A DNA stretch of 64,000 nucleotides from Luteimonas galliterrae (GCF_023374055.1 NZ_JAMBEP010000001.1:1178001-1242000); one strand, 5' to 3'; positions 8,257 through 17,144 are shown, counted from the first letter of the stretch. Notes: generated from the sequence alone by a model not told the origin. Translations and numbers: made by a program.

Positions 8257-9133
8257 AAGGCTCTACCTTCGCGCTGACGATGCCGGGCTTGTTTTGCCCC
8301 GGCCAATCGCGATCGTTGGCGACTTGCGCTCGCTCCCGGCTGGCGTCGAGCGCCTCGAAATCCAGATCGGCGATCGCCCACACCTGATCGCCCTGCGTCT
8401 GCGCCACGACCCCATCCGCAGGCAAGCCCGTGTCCATCGGCGCGTAGATCGTCGCTTCGCCGGTGTTGAAATCCAGCGCCGGGCTCCACGGCGCTTCGCC
8501 CGCCGTCACCGACTGCGCCACGTAGCAGCGGTTCTCCAGCGCGCGCGCCAGGCAGCCGACGCGGACGCGGGTCGCGCCCGCAGCGGCATCGGTGCAGCTC
8601 GGCACGATCAACAACCGGGCGCCGGCTTCGCACTGCGCGCGCACCGGCAGAGGGAACTCGATGTCGTAGCAGACCGCGATGCCCGTCCGGATGCCGTTGG
8701 TATCGAAAACCTTCAACGCATCGCCGCCGTCGATAGTGCCGGCCTTTTTCTCGAAACCGGTCATCTGCAGCTTCTCCTGCCATGCGTGACGGCCGTCGGG
8801 CGCGAAGAAATAGGCGCGATTGCGGTAGCGTCCGGCGCCGTCCGCAAGCAGGAAGGTGCCGGCGACGATGCGCATTCCGGTTTCGCGCGCCAACCCGCCG
8901 AACAGCGCCAGCCAATCGCCGTGATGGCGCTGTATGCCGGCCAGCGAAGCTTGTAGATCGCCGCGTACAGCCTCGCCCAACGTCGCACCAAGCTCTAACG
9001 ACAGGAATTCGGGCAGCACGGCGACCTGCGCGCCCTCGCCTGCGGCCTGTTCCAGCAAACGACCCTGCTTGTCGGCGAACTCGGTGAAATCGCGCGGTGC
9101 GTCGATCGGATACTTGGCGACGGCGATCTTCAT
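8252..9133 (-). CDS. Carbon-nitrogen hydrolase (nitrilase superfamily)
   Basis: 293 aa with the complete Glu-Lys-Cys triad: Glu42 in LPEFL, Lys121 in QEKLQMTGFE and Cys155 in VCYDIEFP. This is the omega-amidase/YafV-like amidase side of the superfamily, acting on a small C-N bond; the substrate is unknown. The last codons run into a dispersed palindrome that supplies the TAG stop. The start overlaps the stop of the upstream GNAT gene in a 4-bp ATGA arrangement, so the two form an operon. Confidence 0.85.
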   Translation of the reverse strand: MKIAVAKYPIDAPRDFTEFADKQGRLLEQAAGEGAQVAVLPEFLSLELGATLGEAVRGDLQASLAGIQRHHGDWLALFGGLARETGMRIVAGTFLLADGAGRYRNRAYFFAPDGRHAWQEKLQMTGFEKKAGTIDGGDALKVFDTNGIRTGIAVCYDIEFPLPVRAQCEAGARLLIVPSCTDAAAGATRVRVGCLARALENRCYVAQSVTAGEAPWSPALDFNTGEATIYAPMDTGLPADGVVAQTQGDQVWAIADLDFEALDASRERAQVANDRDWPGQNKPGIVSAKVEPL

Positions 9134-9762
9134 GCGGCCGCGCGCTCCAACGGGCGCAGCCAGAACGTCAGCGCATGCTCGACATCGCCCGCGCCGCTTT
9201 CCTGCCAGTTCAATCTCATCGTCATGCCCGCTTGCCGCTCATAGCCGCGCTTCGCCCAGAATACTTCGTTGCCGCGATGGTCGGCAGGACGGCGCGGATC
9301 CCCCGCGTCGCGATCCACCGCGCAAAAGGCCGTCCACGCGAAGCGTCCCAGCGACCGGGCGTGCGCCTCGCGCTCGTCGAAAAAGGCATGTCCGACCCCG
9401 CAACCGCGATATCGCGGCAGCAATACGGACTCGCCGCAATAGAACACCTCATCGACAGGCATGCCGCGGCCGACGAAAGGCAGATGGAACTCGATCGTGT
9501 CGTCGGCCAGCGGCAGGCCGGTGGAGGCGCCGACCGGCTCGTCGCCGTCGAAAGCCAAGACGAAGACGCTGTCGGGCGACGCCGCGTAAGCGGCGAGGTA
9601 GTCGCGCTCGTAGGCGAGGTCGCCCTCGTACAGGTAAGGCCAGTCGCGGAACACCGCGATGCGCAGCCTGGCCACGTCTTCCAGGTAAGGCGCGATGGCG
9701 GCGCCACGAAAACAGGCGATGGCGGGGGCGGCATCCATGCCGGCAACTCTAACCCACGCCAT
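9130..9762 (-). CDS. GNAT-family acetyltransferase
   Basis: 210 aa. The GNAT fold is seen in the acetyl-CoA loop (LLPRYRGCGVGHAFFDER), with a preceding strand ESVLL and a following region with FWAKRGYERQ. The core enzyme fold therefore spans roughly residues 30-190. Two starts are possible, 9762 and the in-frame ATG at 9738; neither has an ideal ribosome site, and GAAGAG just before 9762 decided it. The gene is coupled to the downstream C-N hydrolase by an ATGA overlap. The substrate is not predictable. Confidence 0.75.
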   Translation of the reverse strand: MAWVRVAGMDAAPAIACFRGAAIAPYLEDVARLRIAVFRDWPYLYEGDLAYERDYLAAYAASPDSVFVLAFDGDEPVGASTGLPLADDTIEFHLPFVGRGMPVDEVFYCGESVLLPRYRGCGVGHAFFDEREAHARSLGRFAWTAFCAVDRDAGDPRRPADHRGNEVFWAKRGYERQAGMTMRLNWQESGAGDVEHALTFWLRPLERAAA

Positions 9763-9800
9763 CGCCCTCTTCTAAATCCATCGATCAGCGCGCCGACGCA

Positions 9801-11147
9801 TCAGCGCAGCGACGATCCCAATTCGTACCAATCGACCTTGCGCGTGACCCACATGATCGCGGCCAGGATGCCGAACAGCAGCAGCGAACCCATCAGCAGC
9901 GCGTTGTCTTCCGATACCAGCAGGCCGTACAAAACGGCGTACAGCATGGTCAGCATGGCGGCGAAGCCGAGCCCTCGCAGCTTGCTGCGCAGCACATGGC
10001 TCAGATAGAACGCCTGCAGGCCGATGCAAGCCGCCGCCGACACCAGATAGGCGCGCCAGAACGCGATGTGCTCGGACAGGCTGAGCAGCAGCAGGAAGAA
10101 GATCGCCAGCGCCAGGCCGACCAGCAGGTATTGCAGCGGATGGATCGGCAGCCGCTTGATCAGTTCGAACATCGCGAAACCGACGAAGGTCAGCACGATG
10201 AAAAGGATGCCGTATTTGCTGGCGCGGTCGGCCTGCGAATAGACGTTGACCGGATCGACCAGCGAAAGGCCGATCACGTCGAGCCCGCCAGGCGCGGGTT
10301 CGCCCGCCTTGCCCGCCTTCGCGCCGGCGAGATATTGCGCCTGCGCATTGGTGGCCAGCGACGAGATTTCCCATTCCGCATGGAATCCCTTGGCGTCGAT
10401 GGTGCGCGTACGCGGCAGGAACGAGCCGTTGAATTGCGGGTGCGGCCAGACCGAATCGAGCACGATGCGGTTGCGCTTGGCGAGCGGCGAGATCGCCAGG
10501 GATTCGGTGCCGCCCAATGCGAAGTCCAGGCGGCTGTCCAGCGCCAGCGTTTCGCCCGCGCGCGGCGCGGCCAGACGGACGTGCACGCCCGCGCCGTCGC
10601 GGCTGCCGAGACCTTGTTCCAGCGGCCGTTCGCTGCCGCCGACGCGCAAGCGCGGCGTACCAGCCAATCCGCGCACGTCGGCGATACCGTAGCTCAGCCA
10701 GGGCCGGCCGATCTTGCGCGGCAGATTGGGGTCCGCATCGGCCGGAATCTTCGCCTGGAAGCGCGCCGCCAGCACGCCTTTCAGCTCGTAGACCCTCACT
10801 TCGTGCAGACCCAAGCGCCGCGAGGAGGGCACGACTTTGCCTTCGACGTCCATCGAGTCGGCGAAGAACGTCCAATGCCCGCTTTCTCCGTCGCGCTTGA
10901 CCTTGCGTATCACCACGCCTTCGTCGTTCCTTTCTTCGACCTCGATCGTTTCCACATAAGGGACGACCAGCACCGGACCGGCGATGCTCTGCTCGCCCGC
11001 GTAGCTGCGCGCGATGCTTCGCACCGCCTCGGCGCGATACGCCTGGCGCTCGTTGATCGTGCCGCGAATCATCGTCAACGGAATCAGCAGCAGCAGTGCG
11101 AGGCCGCCGACGGTGATGAAACGCAGTAACAAACGCATGTTCTTCAT
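9801..11147 (-). CDS. creD: Inner membrane protein CreD
   Basis: 448 aa. One N-terminal membrane segment (LRFITVGGLALLLLIPLTMI) is followed by a large periplasmic domain with GPVLVVPYVE, then a cluster of about five C-terminal membrane helices (~ residues 300-445), the CreD/CreA-associated architecture. CreD is induced by CreBC and is linked to envelope stress and beta-lactam or colicin tolerance in other gammaproteobacteria. The start at 11147 (MKNMRLLLRF) is preferred because the longer frame adds only low-complexity residues. It lies downstream of creC in the same direction, separated by a palindromic repeat. Confidence 0.88.
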   Translation of the reverse strand: MKNMRLLLRFITVGGLALLLLIPLTMIRGTINERQAYRAEAVRSIARSYAGEQSIAGPVLVVPYVETIEVEERNDEGVVIRKVKRDGESGHWTFFADSMDVEGKVVPSSRRLGLHEVRVYELKGVLAARFQAKIPADADPNLPRKIGRPWLSYGIADVRGLAGTPRLRVGGSERPLEQGLGSRDGAGVHVRLAAPRAGETLALDSRLDFALGGTESLAISPLAKRNRIVLDSVWPHPQFNGSFLPRTRTIDAKGFHAEWEISSLATNAQAQYLAGAKAGKAGEPAPGGLDVIGLSLVDPVNVYSQADRASKYGILFIVLTFVGFAMFELIKRLPIHPLQYLLVGLALAIFFLLLLSLSEHIAFWRAYLVSAAACIGLQAFYLSHVLRSKLRGLGFAAMLTMLYAVLYGLLVSEDNALLMGSLLLFGILAAIMWVTRKVDWYELGSSLR

Positions 11148-11243
11148 GGCGCAGCCTCGGCATTGGACGGCGCCAGCGTGCCGGGACGCCATGAGGCCAT
11201 GACGGGGCGAATTTGAAGCCAGCGTGAAGTCCGGCCTTATAGC

Positions 11244-11341
11244 TCTTCGTAGGAGCGGCTTTAGCCGCGAGCTTTTCCGCGCGCCGCGGGTGTCTATCGA
11301 TCATCGGAAGAGCTCGCGGCTAAAGCCGCCCCTACGAAGAG
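11244..11341. repeat. Type 1 palindromic repeat between creC and creD
   Basis: Inverted repeat with CTTCGTAGGAGCGGCTTTAG-type arms around a ~35-bp loop. One arm has a C-for-T change (GCCCCTAC). Placed between two genes of one operon, it could attenuate creD or stabilise the creBC message. Confidence 0.9.
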
Positions 11342-11359
11342 CGCTGCCCCGCAGATGGA

Positions 11360-12787
11360 TCAGGTGACGGGCAGGCGCAGCTCGGCCCAGGTACCGCCGC
11401 CCTCGCGCGGCGACAGCCGGACGCTGCCGCCGTGCAGGCCGGCCACCTCGCGGACGAAGGTGAGGCCCAGGCCGGTGCTGCGGCCGCCTTGCGGACGCGG
11501 CAACGAGTAGAAGCGTTCGAAGACGCGTTCGCGGGCGAATTCCGGCACGCCCGGGCCGCGGTCGCCGACCCGAACTACGACATCCGTGCCTTCGAACATG
11601 CATTCGACGTCGATGCGCGAGCCTTGGGGCGCGAAGTCGATCGCATTGTCGAGCAGGTTGCGCAACGCCTGCCGCAGCAGGAAGCGATCGCCGTCGATCG
11701 CCACCGGTTTTTCCGGTGCCCTGCCTACGGCCTCGATACCGGCTTGCAACAGCCGGGGCCGCAATTCTTCGATGGTCCCGGCCACCAGATCGGCCGCATC
11801 GATGCGCTCGCTCTGCCGCAACTCGCGGCGGTGTTCCACCGCGGCCAGCGCCAAGAGTTTTTCGATCATCTCGTTCAGTCGCTCGCTCTGGCCCTGCACG
11901 TGGGCCGCGAAGCGCGCACGTTCGGCTTCGGGCAGCGGCTCCTGCAACAACTCGGCCGCGCCGCGGATCGCCGCCAGCGGGCTCTTCATCTCGTGGGTCA
12001 GCGTCTGCACGTACTGTTCGACGTATTGCTTGCCTTCCAGTTCGCGCCGCATCGTTTCCAGAGCGCGGCCGAGATCGCCGATCTCGTCGCGGCGCGGCGG
12101 CGGCGGCGGTACGCGTTCGCCGCTGCTCACCGCCTGCGCGTACCGGTTCAAACGACCGATGCCGCGCACCAGCCACGCGGTCATCGCCAGGCCGATCAGG
12201 GCCGACAGCCCCAACAACCAGCCGCCCTTGCGCAGGATGTTGCGCTGGCTGCGCTCGATCACCGGCTCCATCGTCCGATTCGCCTTGGCCACGGTCAGCA
12301 CGCCGATGATCTTGTCGCCGTCCAGGATCGGCGCGGCCACGTGCATCACCGTGTTCTGGCGATCTCCCGGCGTTTCGCCGCTGGAGCGCGCGCCGTATTC
12401 GCCGCGCAAGGTGCGATACACGTCGTTCCAGCGCGAATAGTCCTTCCCGACCGCTTCGTTCCGCGAATCGTAGACCACGGTGCCGCGCGCATCGGTGATC
12501 AGGATGCGCCCTTCCAGCCGCTCCTTGCGCGTGCCCCAGATGTCGGCGCCCAATCGCCTGCGGCCCGCGGCGGCGATGTCGCGGGCGAACGCGCCGTCGG
12601 CGATGCGTCCGGCTTTCATGTCCGCCGTCGCCAGCGCCGCCAGCACGTTGGCGGTATCGGCGAGGTTGGCTTCCATGGCCTGGCGCACGCCCGGCTTTAC
12701 CTCATCGACGAACACCCGCATCACGAAAAACGCGGCAACGCCGACGATCAGGAAGAAACCGAGGAACAGGCGCAGCCCGAGCCTCAT
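11360..12787 (-). CDS. creC: Sensor histidine kinase CreC
   Basis: 475 aa. An N-terminal membrane anchor (~7-25), a periplasmic sensor domain with GRILITDARGTVVYDS, a second membrane helix (~190-207), HAMP, HisKA with His265 in TLTHEMKSPLAAI, and HATPase with LLDNAIDFAP, DRGPGVP and TGLGLTFVREV. This is the standard CreC layout. It phosphorylates CreB, encoded one base pair upstream in the same operon. In enterobacteria CreBC responds to minimal medium and fermentation products. Confidence 0.9.
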   Translation of the reverse strand: MRLGLRLFLGFFLIVGVAAFFVMRVFVDEVKPGVRQAMEANLADTANVLAALATADMKAGRIADGAFARDIAAAGRRRLGADIWGTRKERLEGRILITDARGTVVYDSRNEAVGKDYSRWNDVYRTLRGEYGARSSGETPGDRQNTVMHVAAPILDGDKIIGVLTVAKANRTMEPVIERSQRNILRKGGWLLGLSALIGLAMTAWLVRGIGRLNRYAQAVSSGERVPPPPPRRDEIGDLGRALETMRRELEGKQYVEQYVQTLTHEMKSPLAAIRGAAELLQEPLPEAERARFAAHVQGQSERLNEMIEKLLALAAVEHRRELRQSERIDAADLVAGTIEELRPRLLQAGIEAVGRAPEKPVAIDGDRFLLRQALRNLLDNAIDFAPQGSRIDVECMFEGTDVVVRVGDRGPGVPEFARERVFERFYSLPRPQGGRSTGLGLTFVREVAGLHGGSVRLSPREGGGTWAELRLPVT

Positions 12788-12788
12788 C

Positions 12789-13475
12789 TCATGCCTCGAT
12801 CGAGTAGCCGACGCCGCGGTGGGTGCGGATCGGGTCGGGTTCCGCCCCGGCTTCGCGCAATTTGGCGCGCAAGGTCTTGACGTGGGTGTCGACGGTGCGG
12901 TCGGCGCTGTCGCTGTCGCCGTCCCAGGCGCGGTCGAGCAGTTGCGCGCGGCTCAGGATCGCGCCGGGCCGGCGCAGCAGTTCGGCCAGCAGCGCGTATT
13001 CGTAGCGGGTCAGTTCCAACACGCGGCCGGCGTAGCGGATGCGGCGGCCTTCGGCATCGATCTCGAAGGCGCCGTGCCTGCGCCAGCCCGCATCGGCCGC
13101 GGCATGCCGGCGCAGGCGCGCGCGGACGCGCGCGGCGAGCTCGCGCGGCGAGAAGGGCTTGGCGACGTAATCGTCGGCGCCCAGCTCCAGGCCCAGCACG
13201 CGGTCGATCTCGTCGTTGCGTGCGGTCAGGAAGATCACCGGCAGGTCGCTGAAATCGCGCAGCCGGCGGCATACGTCGAAGCCGCTCACGTCGGGCAGGC
13301 CCACGTCGAGCAGCAGCAGGTCGACGCCGCCGGCGCGCACGCGCGGCAACACGTCGCCGCCCAGCAGGCAGTGCTCCACCGCGAAGCCTTCGCTGCGCAG
13401 CGCATACATCACCGCATCGGCGATGGCGGTCTCGTCTTCGGCCAGGAGTATCGTCGGGGAATGGGCGGCGGTCAT
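12789..13475 (-). CDS. creB: Response regulator CreB
   Basis: 228 aa OmpR-type regulator: receiver with AEDE, Asp57 in LLLLDVGLPD and Lys in VAKPF, and a winged helix ending in TVDTHVKTLRAKLRE and HRGVGYSIEA. The start chosen is MTAAHSPTILLAEDE at 13475. An alternative ATG at 13508 would overlap the divergent rlmJ start base for base. No Shine-Dalgarno sequence precedes either start. It probably controls creD and other envelope genes. Its start codon sits in a perfect palindrome shared with rlmJ. Confidence 0.9.
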   Translation of the reverse strand: MTAAHSPTILLAEDETAIADAVMYALRSEGFAVEHCLLGGDVLPRVRAGGVDLLLLDVGLPDVSGFDVCRRLRDFSDLPVIFLTARNDEIDRVLGLELGADDYVAKPFSPRELAARVRARLRRHAAADAGWRRHGAFEIDAEGRRIRYAGRVLELTRYEYALLAELLRRPGAILSRAQLLDRAWDGDSDSADRTVDTHVKTLRAKLREAGAEPDPIRTHRGVGYSIEA

Positions 13476-13509
13476 GCCGGCAGCATAGCGGCTGTATGCT
13501 GCCGGCATG
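13473..13509. promoter_or_regulatory. Perfect palindrome spanning both start codons of creB and rlmJ
   Basis: Two exact 15-bp arms, CATGCCGGCAGCATA and TATGCTGCCGGCATG, flank a 7-bp centre. The outer ends are the creB and rlmJ start codons, so the entire 31-bp divergent gap is palindromic. There is no room for ordinary leaders, so transcripts are either leaderless or start within the opposite gene. It is a good candidate operator. Confidence 0.75.
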
Positions 13510-14364
13510 AACTACCGCCACGCCTTCCACGCCGGCAACCATGCCGACGTGCTCAAGCACGTCGCCCTGTTGGCGATCTGCGACGCCCTGACCGTCAAGC
13601 CGTCGCCGGTTTTCGCGCTCGATACGCATGCCGGCCGCGGCCTGTACCGCCTCAAATCCGGCTCGGCCCAGCGCACCGGGGAGGCCGAGCATGGCATCGG
13701 CCGCCTGATCGCCGCGCAGCCGCGCAATGCGGCCGTCGCGCGTTACCTGAAAGCCGTCCAGGCCTGTCGCGCGGCACAGGGGCACGACGCCTATCCCGGA
13801 TCTCCGTGGCTGCTGGCCCACGCCCTGCGCGAACAGGACCGCATCGTCTGCTGCGAACTGCAACCGATAGAAGCGGCCGCGCTGAAATCCAACTTCGCCG
13901 GCGATTCACGCGTCGCCGCGCACGAAAGCGACGGCTACGCGGCCATGAAAGCCTTCCTGCCGCCGAAAAGCGGGGCACAGAAGATCGGCCGCGGTCTGGT
14001 TCTGATCGATCCGCCATACGAGGCGCAGCTCAACGAGTTCGATGCCGCCGTCGCCGCGCTGCGCGAAGGACTGCAACGCTGGCCGGAGGGCGTATTCGCG
14101 CTCTGGTACCCGATCAAACTGCGCCGTGCGTTGCGGCCGTTTTATCGCAAAGCGGCGAACCTGCCGGCCAAATCCGCGCTCGTCGCCGAGTTGCTGGTGC
14201 GTGCCGACGATTCGCCGCTGCGCATGAATGGCAGCGGCCTGCTGCTGCTCAATGCGCCATGGAAGCTGGATGCAGCGCTGGAACCGGCGCTGGGCGTGCT
14301 ACTCAAGGCGCTCGGCGACGACGGCGGGTCGGCGCAGTTGGAGTGGCTCCGCTCCGCTTTGTAG
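13507..14364 (+). CDS. rlmJ: 23S rRNA (adenine2030-N6)-methyltransferase RlmJ
   Basis: 285 aa, the usual RlmJ length. The signature start MNYRHAFHAGNHADVLKHV, SAM-binding ALDTHAGRGLY and catalytic IDPPYE motif are all intact. It methylates N6 of A2030 in 23S rRNA using SAM. It is divergent from creB, and no Shine-Dalgarno sequence is visible before its ATG. The TAG stop lies in the first arm of a short GTAGAGCG palindrome. Confidence 0.95.
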   Translation: MNYRHAFHAGNHADVLKHVALLAICDALTVKPSPVFALDTHAGRGLYRLKSGSAQRTGEAEHGIGRLIAAQPRNAAVARYLKAVQACRAAQGHDAYPGSPWLLAHALREQDRIVCCELQPIEAAALKSNFAGDSRVAAHESDGYAAMKAFLPPKSGAQKIGRGLVLIDPPYEAQLNEFDAAVAALREGLQRWPEGVFALWYPIKLRRALRPFYRKAANLPAKSALVAELLVRADDSPLRMNGSGLLLLNAPWKLDAALEPALGVLLKALGDDGGSAQLEWLRSAL

Positions 14365-14386
14365 AGCGAGGCTTGCCCCGCTGCTC
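14361..14386. repeat. Type 2 short palindrome (GTAGAGCGG family) at the rlmJ stop
   Basis: A diverged copy of the GTAGAGCGGAGCTTGCTCCGC palindrome. It carries the rlmJ stop codon TAG at 14362-14364. Confidence 0.7.
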
Positions 14387-14387
14387 T

Positions 14388-14475
14388 TGCTCTTAAGCCG
14401 TTCGCTCTTAAGCCGTTCGCTCTTAAGCCGTTCGCTCTTAAGCCGTTCGCTCTTAGGCCGTTCGCTCTTAGGCCG
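14388..14475. repeat. Tandem 15-bp repeats (TTCGCTCTTAAGCCG)
   Basis: Five full 15-bp units (14401-14475) follow one partial unit. The last two read TTAGGCCG instead of TTAAGCCG. A related array with TTTGGCCG units sits at 61154-61242 beside another copy of the same downstream repeat, so the array belongs to that element. Confidence 0.9.
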
Positions 14476-14835
14476 TCATCCCAGCGAACGCTGGGACCCA
14501 TGTTGCTCTTGCCCCTCAGCCGTCATCCCGGCGAAGGCCGGGATCCAGGCCCGCGTCCTCGCGGGTCGCGCTGCGACTCGCGCCATGGACAAAGGCTTCC
14601 GGGCTGCGCCCGGGTCACTTTCTTTGTTGGCCCAAAGAAAGTAACCCAAGAAAGGGCCTGAACTGCGGTGCGATGCGTCGTACCTGAAAGTTCGCCAGCG
14701 GCCCGGCTTTCGTCGTGGGTGACCTTCTTACGCAGGTACTAGATTTTGATTCGCAACCTATGGGTGACGTGGCTTTTGCGGAGTTGCGCTAAGGAGGCGT
14801 TCGGATCGATCGCCTCGGATCTGAATGTCGAAGCG
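14476..14835 (+). repeat. Composite dispersed repeat, copy A
   Basis: The element contains CGTCATCCCAGCGAACGCTG-type palindromes, a hairpin around GTCACTTTCTTTGTTGGCCC, and a conserved tail through GCAGGTACTAGATTTTGATT. It matches copy C (61236-61600) over its whole length and copy B (40471-40779, inverted) over most of it. Small open frames inside are products of the repeat and are not annotated. The 725-bp gap 14365-15089 holds only this element, other short palindromes and no supportable gene. Confidence 0.85.
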
Positions 14836-15057
14836 ACGGAAGAATCCCGAGAGCCGGCGAGCGGTGGCCAAGAACACGAGGTAACCCCCTCGCCAGGATC
14901 CCTTCCAAAGGCCCTTTTTCTTTGGTTACTGTTCTTTTTGGGCCCATCAAAAAGAAAGCATGCCCTGAGCTTGCCGAAGGGTCACTCGGCCGCGATTTTA
15001 GCGGACGAAACTCCGGCCTGGAAGGCCGGCAGGTCGCGACAAACCCCAAGCAAAAGA

Positions 15058-15083
15058 GCAGCGGAGCAAGCTCCGCTCTACAA
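15058..15083. repeat. Type 2 short palindrome
   Basis: Inverted-orientation copy of AGCGGAGCAAGCTCCGCTCT, just downstream of the CDF transporter stop. It may serve as its terminator hairpin. Confidence 0.75.
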
Positions 15084-15089
15084 AACCCG

Positions 15090-16004
15090 TCAAACGCTAG
15101 TCTTGACGTCTGGCTCGAAGAAACTCCATAACACTTCCGGGAACTCGGCCTTGAAGGCGCGCTCCACTTGGTTGATCTGATCCGTCAACGCGCGAGCGCT
15201 CTGCCCTTCGCTCATCTCGGCCTGCACCGACACCAACGCATCGTTGCCCAGTTGCAGGGTGATGAGACTGATCACGCGGCCGACTTCGGGCCGGTCCTCC
15301 AGGAACTTGCGCATCTGCGCCTGCCGCGCCGGATCCACGCTCTGGCCGATCAGCATGGCCTTGACCTCGATCGCCACGAACACGGCGACCACGATCAGCA
15401 GCACGCCGATCGCGATGGTGCCCACCGCGTCCCAGATCGGATTGCCGGTGACCACGGCCGTCATCACCGCGGCCAATGCGAACACCAGGCCAAGCAATGC
15501 GGCCAGGTCCTCGCCGAAGATCACCACCAGTTCGGCCTGGCGACTTTCGCGGAACCACTGCCACAGGCTGCGGCCGCCGCGAGCCTTGTCGACCTCGTGC
15601 AGACAGGCGCGCATCGACACCGCCTCGGCGGCGATGCCGAACACCAGCACGCCGGCCGCCCACCACCACTGCCGCAATTCTTCCGGATGCTGCAGCTTGT
15701 GGATGCCCTCGTACAGCGAGAACATGCCGCCCACCGTGAACAGCATCACCGCGACCAGGAACGACCAGAAATAGATCGCCTTGCCGTAGCCCAGCGGATA
15801 ATCCGGCGACGGCGGCCGCTTGGCCTGGCGCATGCCCAACAGCAACAGCAACTGGTTGCCGCAGTCGGCCAACGAGTGGACCGTTTCGGCCAGCATCGCG
15901 CTGGACCCGGTGAAGAACGCGGCCACGCCCTTGGCGCAGGCGATCGCGAAGTTGGCGCCGAGCGCGAACAGGATCGCACGGGTGGAATCGCCGCTGCCGG
16001 CCAT
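15090..16004 (-). CDS. Cation diffusion facilitator (CDF) transporter
   Basis: 304 aa with six predicted membrane helices and a short cytoplasmic C-terminal domain. TM2 has the metal motif ETVHSLADCGNQ (His-x3-Asp). The equivalent position in TM5 reads FGEDLAALLG, where Glu/Asp replace the usual His-x3-Asp, as in the SLC30A9-like branch. It is predicted to export Zn2+, Mn2+ or a similar divalent ion across the inner membrane by proton exchange. The gene is preceded by a free-standing upstream region and followed by a repeat-filled gap. Which metal is moved cannot be read from the motifs. Confidence 0.85.
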   Translation of the reverse strand: MAGSGDSTRAILFALGANFAIACAKGVAAFFTGSSAMLAETVHSLADCGNQLLLLLGMRQAKRPPSPDYPLGYGKAIYFWSFLVAVMLFTVGGMFSLYEGIHKLQHPEELRQWWWAAGVLVFGIAAEAVSMRACLHEVDKARGGRSLWQWFRESRQAELVVIFGEDLAALLGLVFALAAVMTAVVTGNPIWDAVGTIAIGVLLIVVAVFVAIEVKAMLIGQSVDPARQAQMRKFLEDRPEVGRVISLITLQLGNDALVSVQAEMSEGQSARALTDQINQVERAFKAEFPEVLWSFFEPDVKTSV

Positions 16005-16070
16005 GGGAGGGACTCTTGCGTTGGGAGGGGCGGAAGTCTAGCAAAGCGTCCCGCGCAGCCCGCGCAGCGG

Positions 16071-16418
16071 CTAGTCCGCGAATTCCCGCTGCAGCTTGCG
16101 GCTCAGCTTGCCGCGCACCAGTTCGTAGCTGCGGCGGATCAGCGACCGGGTCTCGGCTTCGGGCAAGGCCTGCGCATCGTTCAGGCTGATCCAATGCCAG
16201 CGTGCCAGGAACGGCGCCGGGACGATGCCCGGGCGGTCGGTGAACTCCAGGAAGCGCGCCGTTTCCACCTTGAAGGCCAGATTCCGCGCCTCGATGCCGT
16301 CGTGCATCGCGCAGAACATCTTGCCGCCGACCGAGAACACCAGGATTTTGGTCCATTTGACCTCCTCCGCGACGCCCGGCCAGGCGGAAACGAGGCGGCG
16401 TACGGCGGCGGTCTTCAT
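16071..16418 (-). CDS. MmcQ/YjbR-family DNA-binding-like protein
   Basis: 115 aa. Features of the MmcQ/YjbR (CyaY-like fold) family are seen: an early WPGVAEEVKW motif, a GGKMFCAMHD strand pair, LAFKVETARFLEF, and a C-terminal SYELVRGKLSRKL helix. The family binds DNA in a few studied cases, but the role is not settled. The start MKTAAVRRL fits family N-termini; an ATG four codons upstream (16430) is also possible. It is divergent from a GNAT gene. Confidence 0.75.
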   Translation of the reverse strand: MKTAAVRRLVSAWPGVAEEVKWTKILVFSVGGKMFCAMHDGIEARNLAFKVETARFLEFTDRPGIVPAPFLARWHWISLNDAQALPEAETRSLIRRSYELVRGKLSRKLQREFAD

Positions 16419-16461
16419 GCCGTAGAGCATAGCTTCACTTTCGCCATGCCAGCATTCGGCC

Positions 16462-16998
16462 ATGAGCCCCCGCAACCGCCTGCCGCCGTGGCACGAGCAA
16501 CTGCGCCTGCCCAACGGCCGGGAAGTGCTGATCCGGCCGATCCGGCCGGACGATGCCGGCCCGCTGCGCGCTGCTTTTCCCCTGCTGCAGCCGGATGAGG
16601 TCCGCCAGCGCTTCCTGTTCGCGATGAAGGAGCTCAGCGAGGACCAGGCCGAGCGGCTGACCCATCCCGACCCACGCACCGAATTCGCGCTGGTCGCGGC
16701 CGAGCCGCTGCCGCCCGGCGAAGCGCTGGTGGGCGCCGTCGCCCGCGCCTCGGTCGCGCCGGGCACGCGCGATGCGGAATTCGCGATCCTGGTCAGCCAC
16801 TACATCAACGGCATGGGCCTGGGCCGGCAGCTGATGCGGCGCCTGGTGCGCTGGTCCAAGGGCAAGAAGCTCGAGCGCCTGTACGGCGATGTGCTGGAGC
16901 ACAACCATCCGATGCTGCAGCTGGCGCAATCGTTGGGCTTCCATCGCGAATCGGCGAATTCGCCGGGGCTCGTGCGCGTAGTGCTCGATCTGCGCTGA
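16462..16998 (+). CDS. GNAT-family acetyltransferase
   Basis: 178 aa. The start LPNGREVLIRPIRPDDAGPL and the later strand AEFAILVSHYINGMGLGRQL with the acetyl-CoA loop GMGLGRQLM resemble the C-terminal acetyltransferase domain of PatZ-type protein lysine acetyltransferases, here as a stand-alone domain. The segment VLEHNHPMLQLAQSLGF completes the fold. Substrate unknown; protein lysine or small-molecule acetylation are both possible. It lies divergent from the MmcQ-like gene and 146 bp before mfd. Confidence 0.8.
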   Translation: MSPRNRLPPWHEQLRLPNGREVLIRPIRPDDAGPLRAAFPLLQPDEVRQRFLFAMKELSEDQAERLTHPDPRTEFALVAAEPLPPGEALVGAVARASVAPGTRDAEFAILVSHYINGMGLGRQLMRRLVRWSKGKKLERLYGDVLEHNHPMLQLAQSLGFHRESANSPGLVRVVLDLR

Positions 16999-17144
16999 AT
17001 CGCCGACAGCGTCGCCGAAGTGCGTACCGTGATCGGGCCCGCCAAGCCGTGTCGGCGGAGCCGGGGGGCGATCACGCGTTAAACTTAGGCCTTCCCGCGC
17101 TGGGCGCAAACCGCGTCCGGCGCTGCCGTTGTTTTGTGCGATCA

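Noticed and set aside
14388-14475. Possible CRISPR array
   Set aside because: The 15-bp units are head to tail with no spacers and no cas genes nearby.
14746-15180. 144-codon frame in the rlmJ-CDF gap
   Set aside because: It spans several repeat palindromes, overlaps the CDF gene antisense, and has no recognisable fold.
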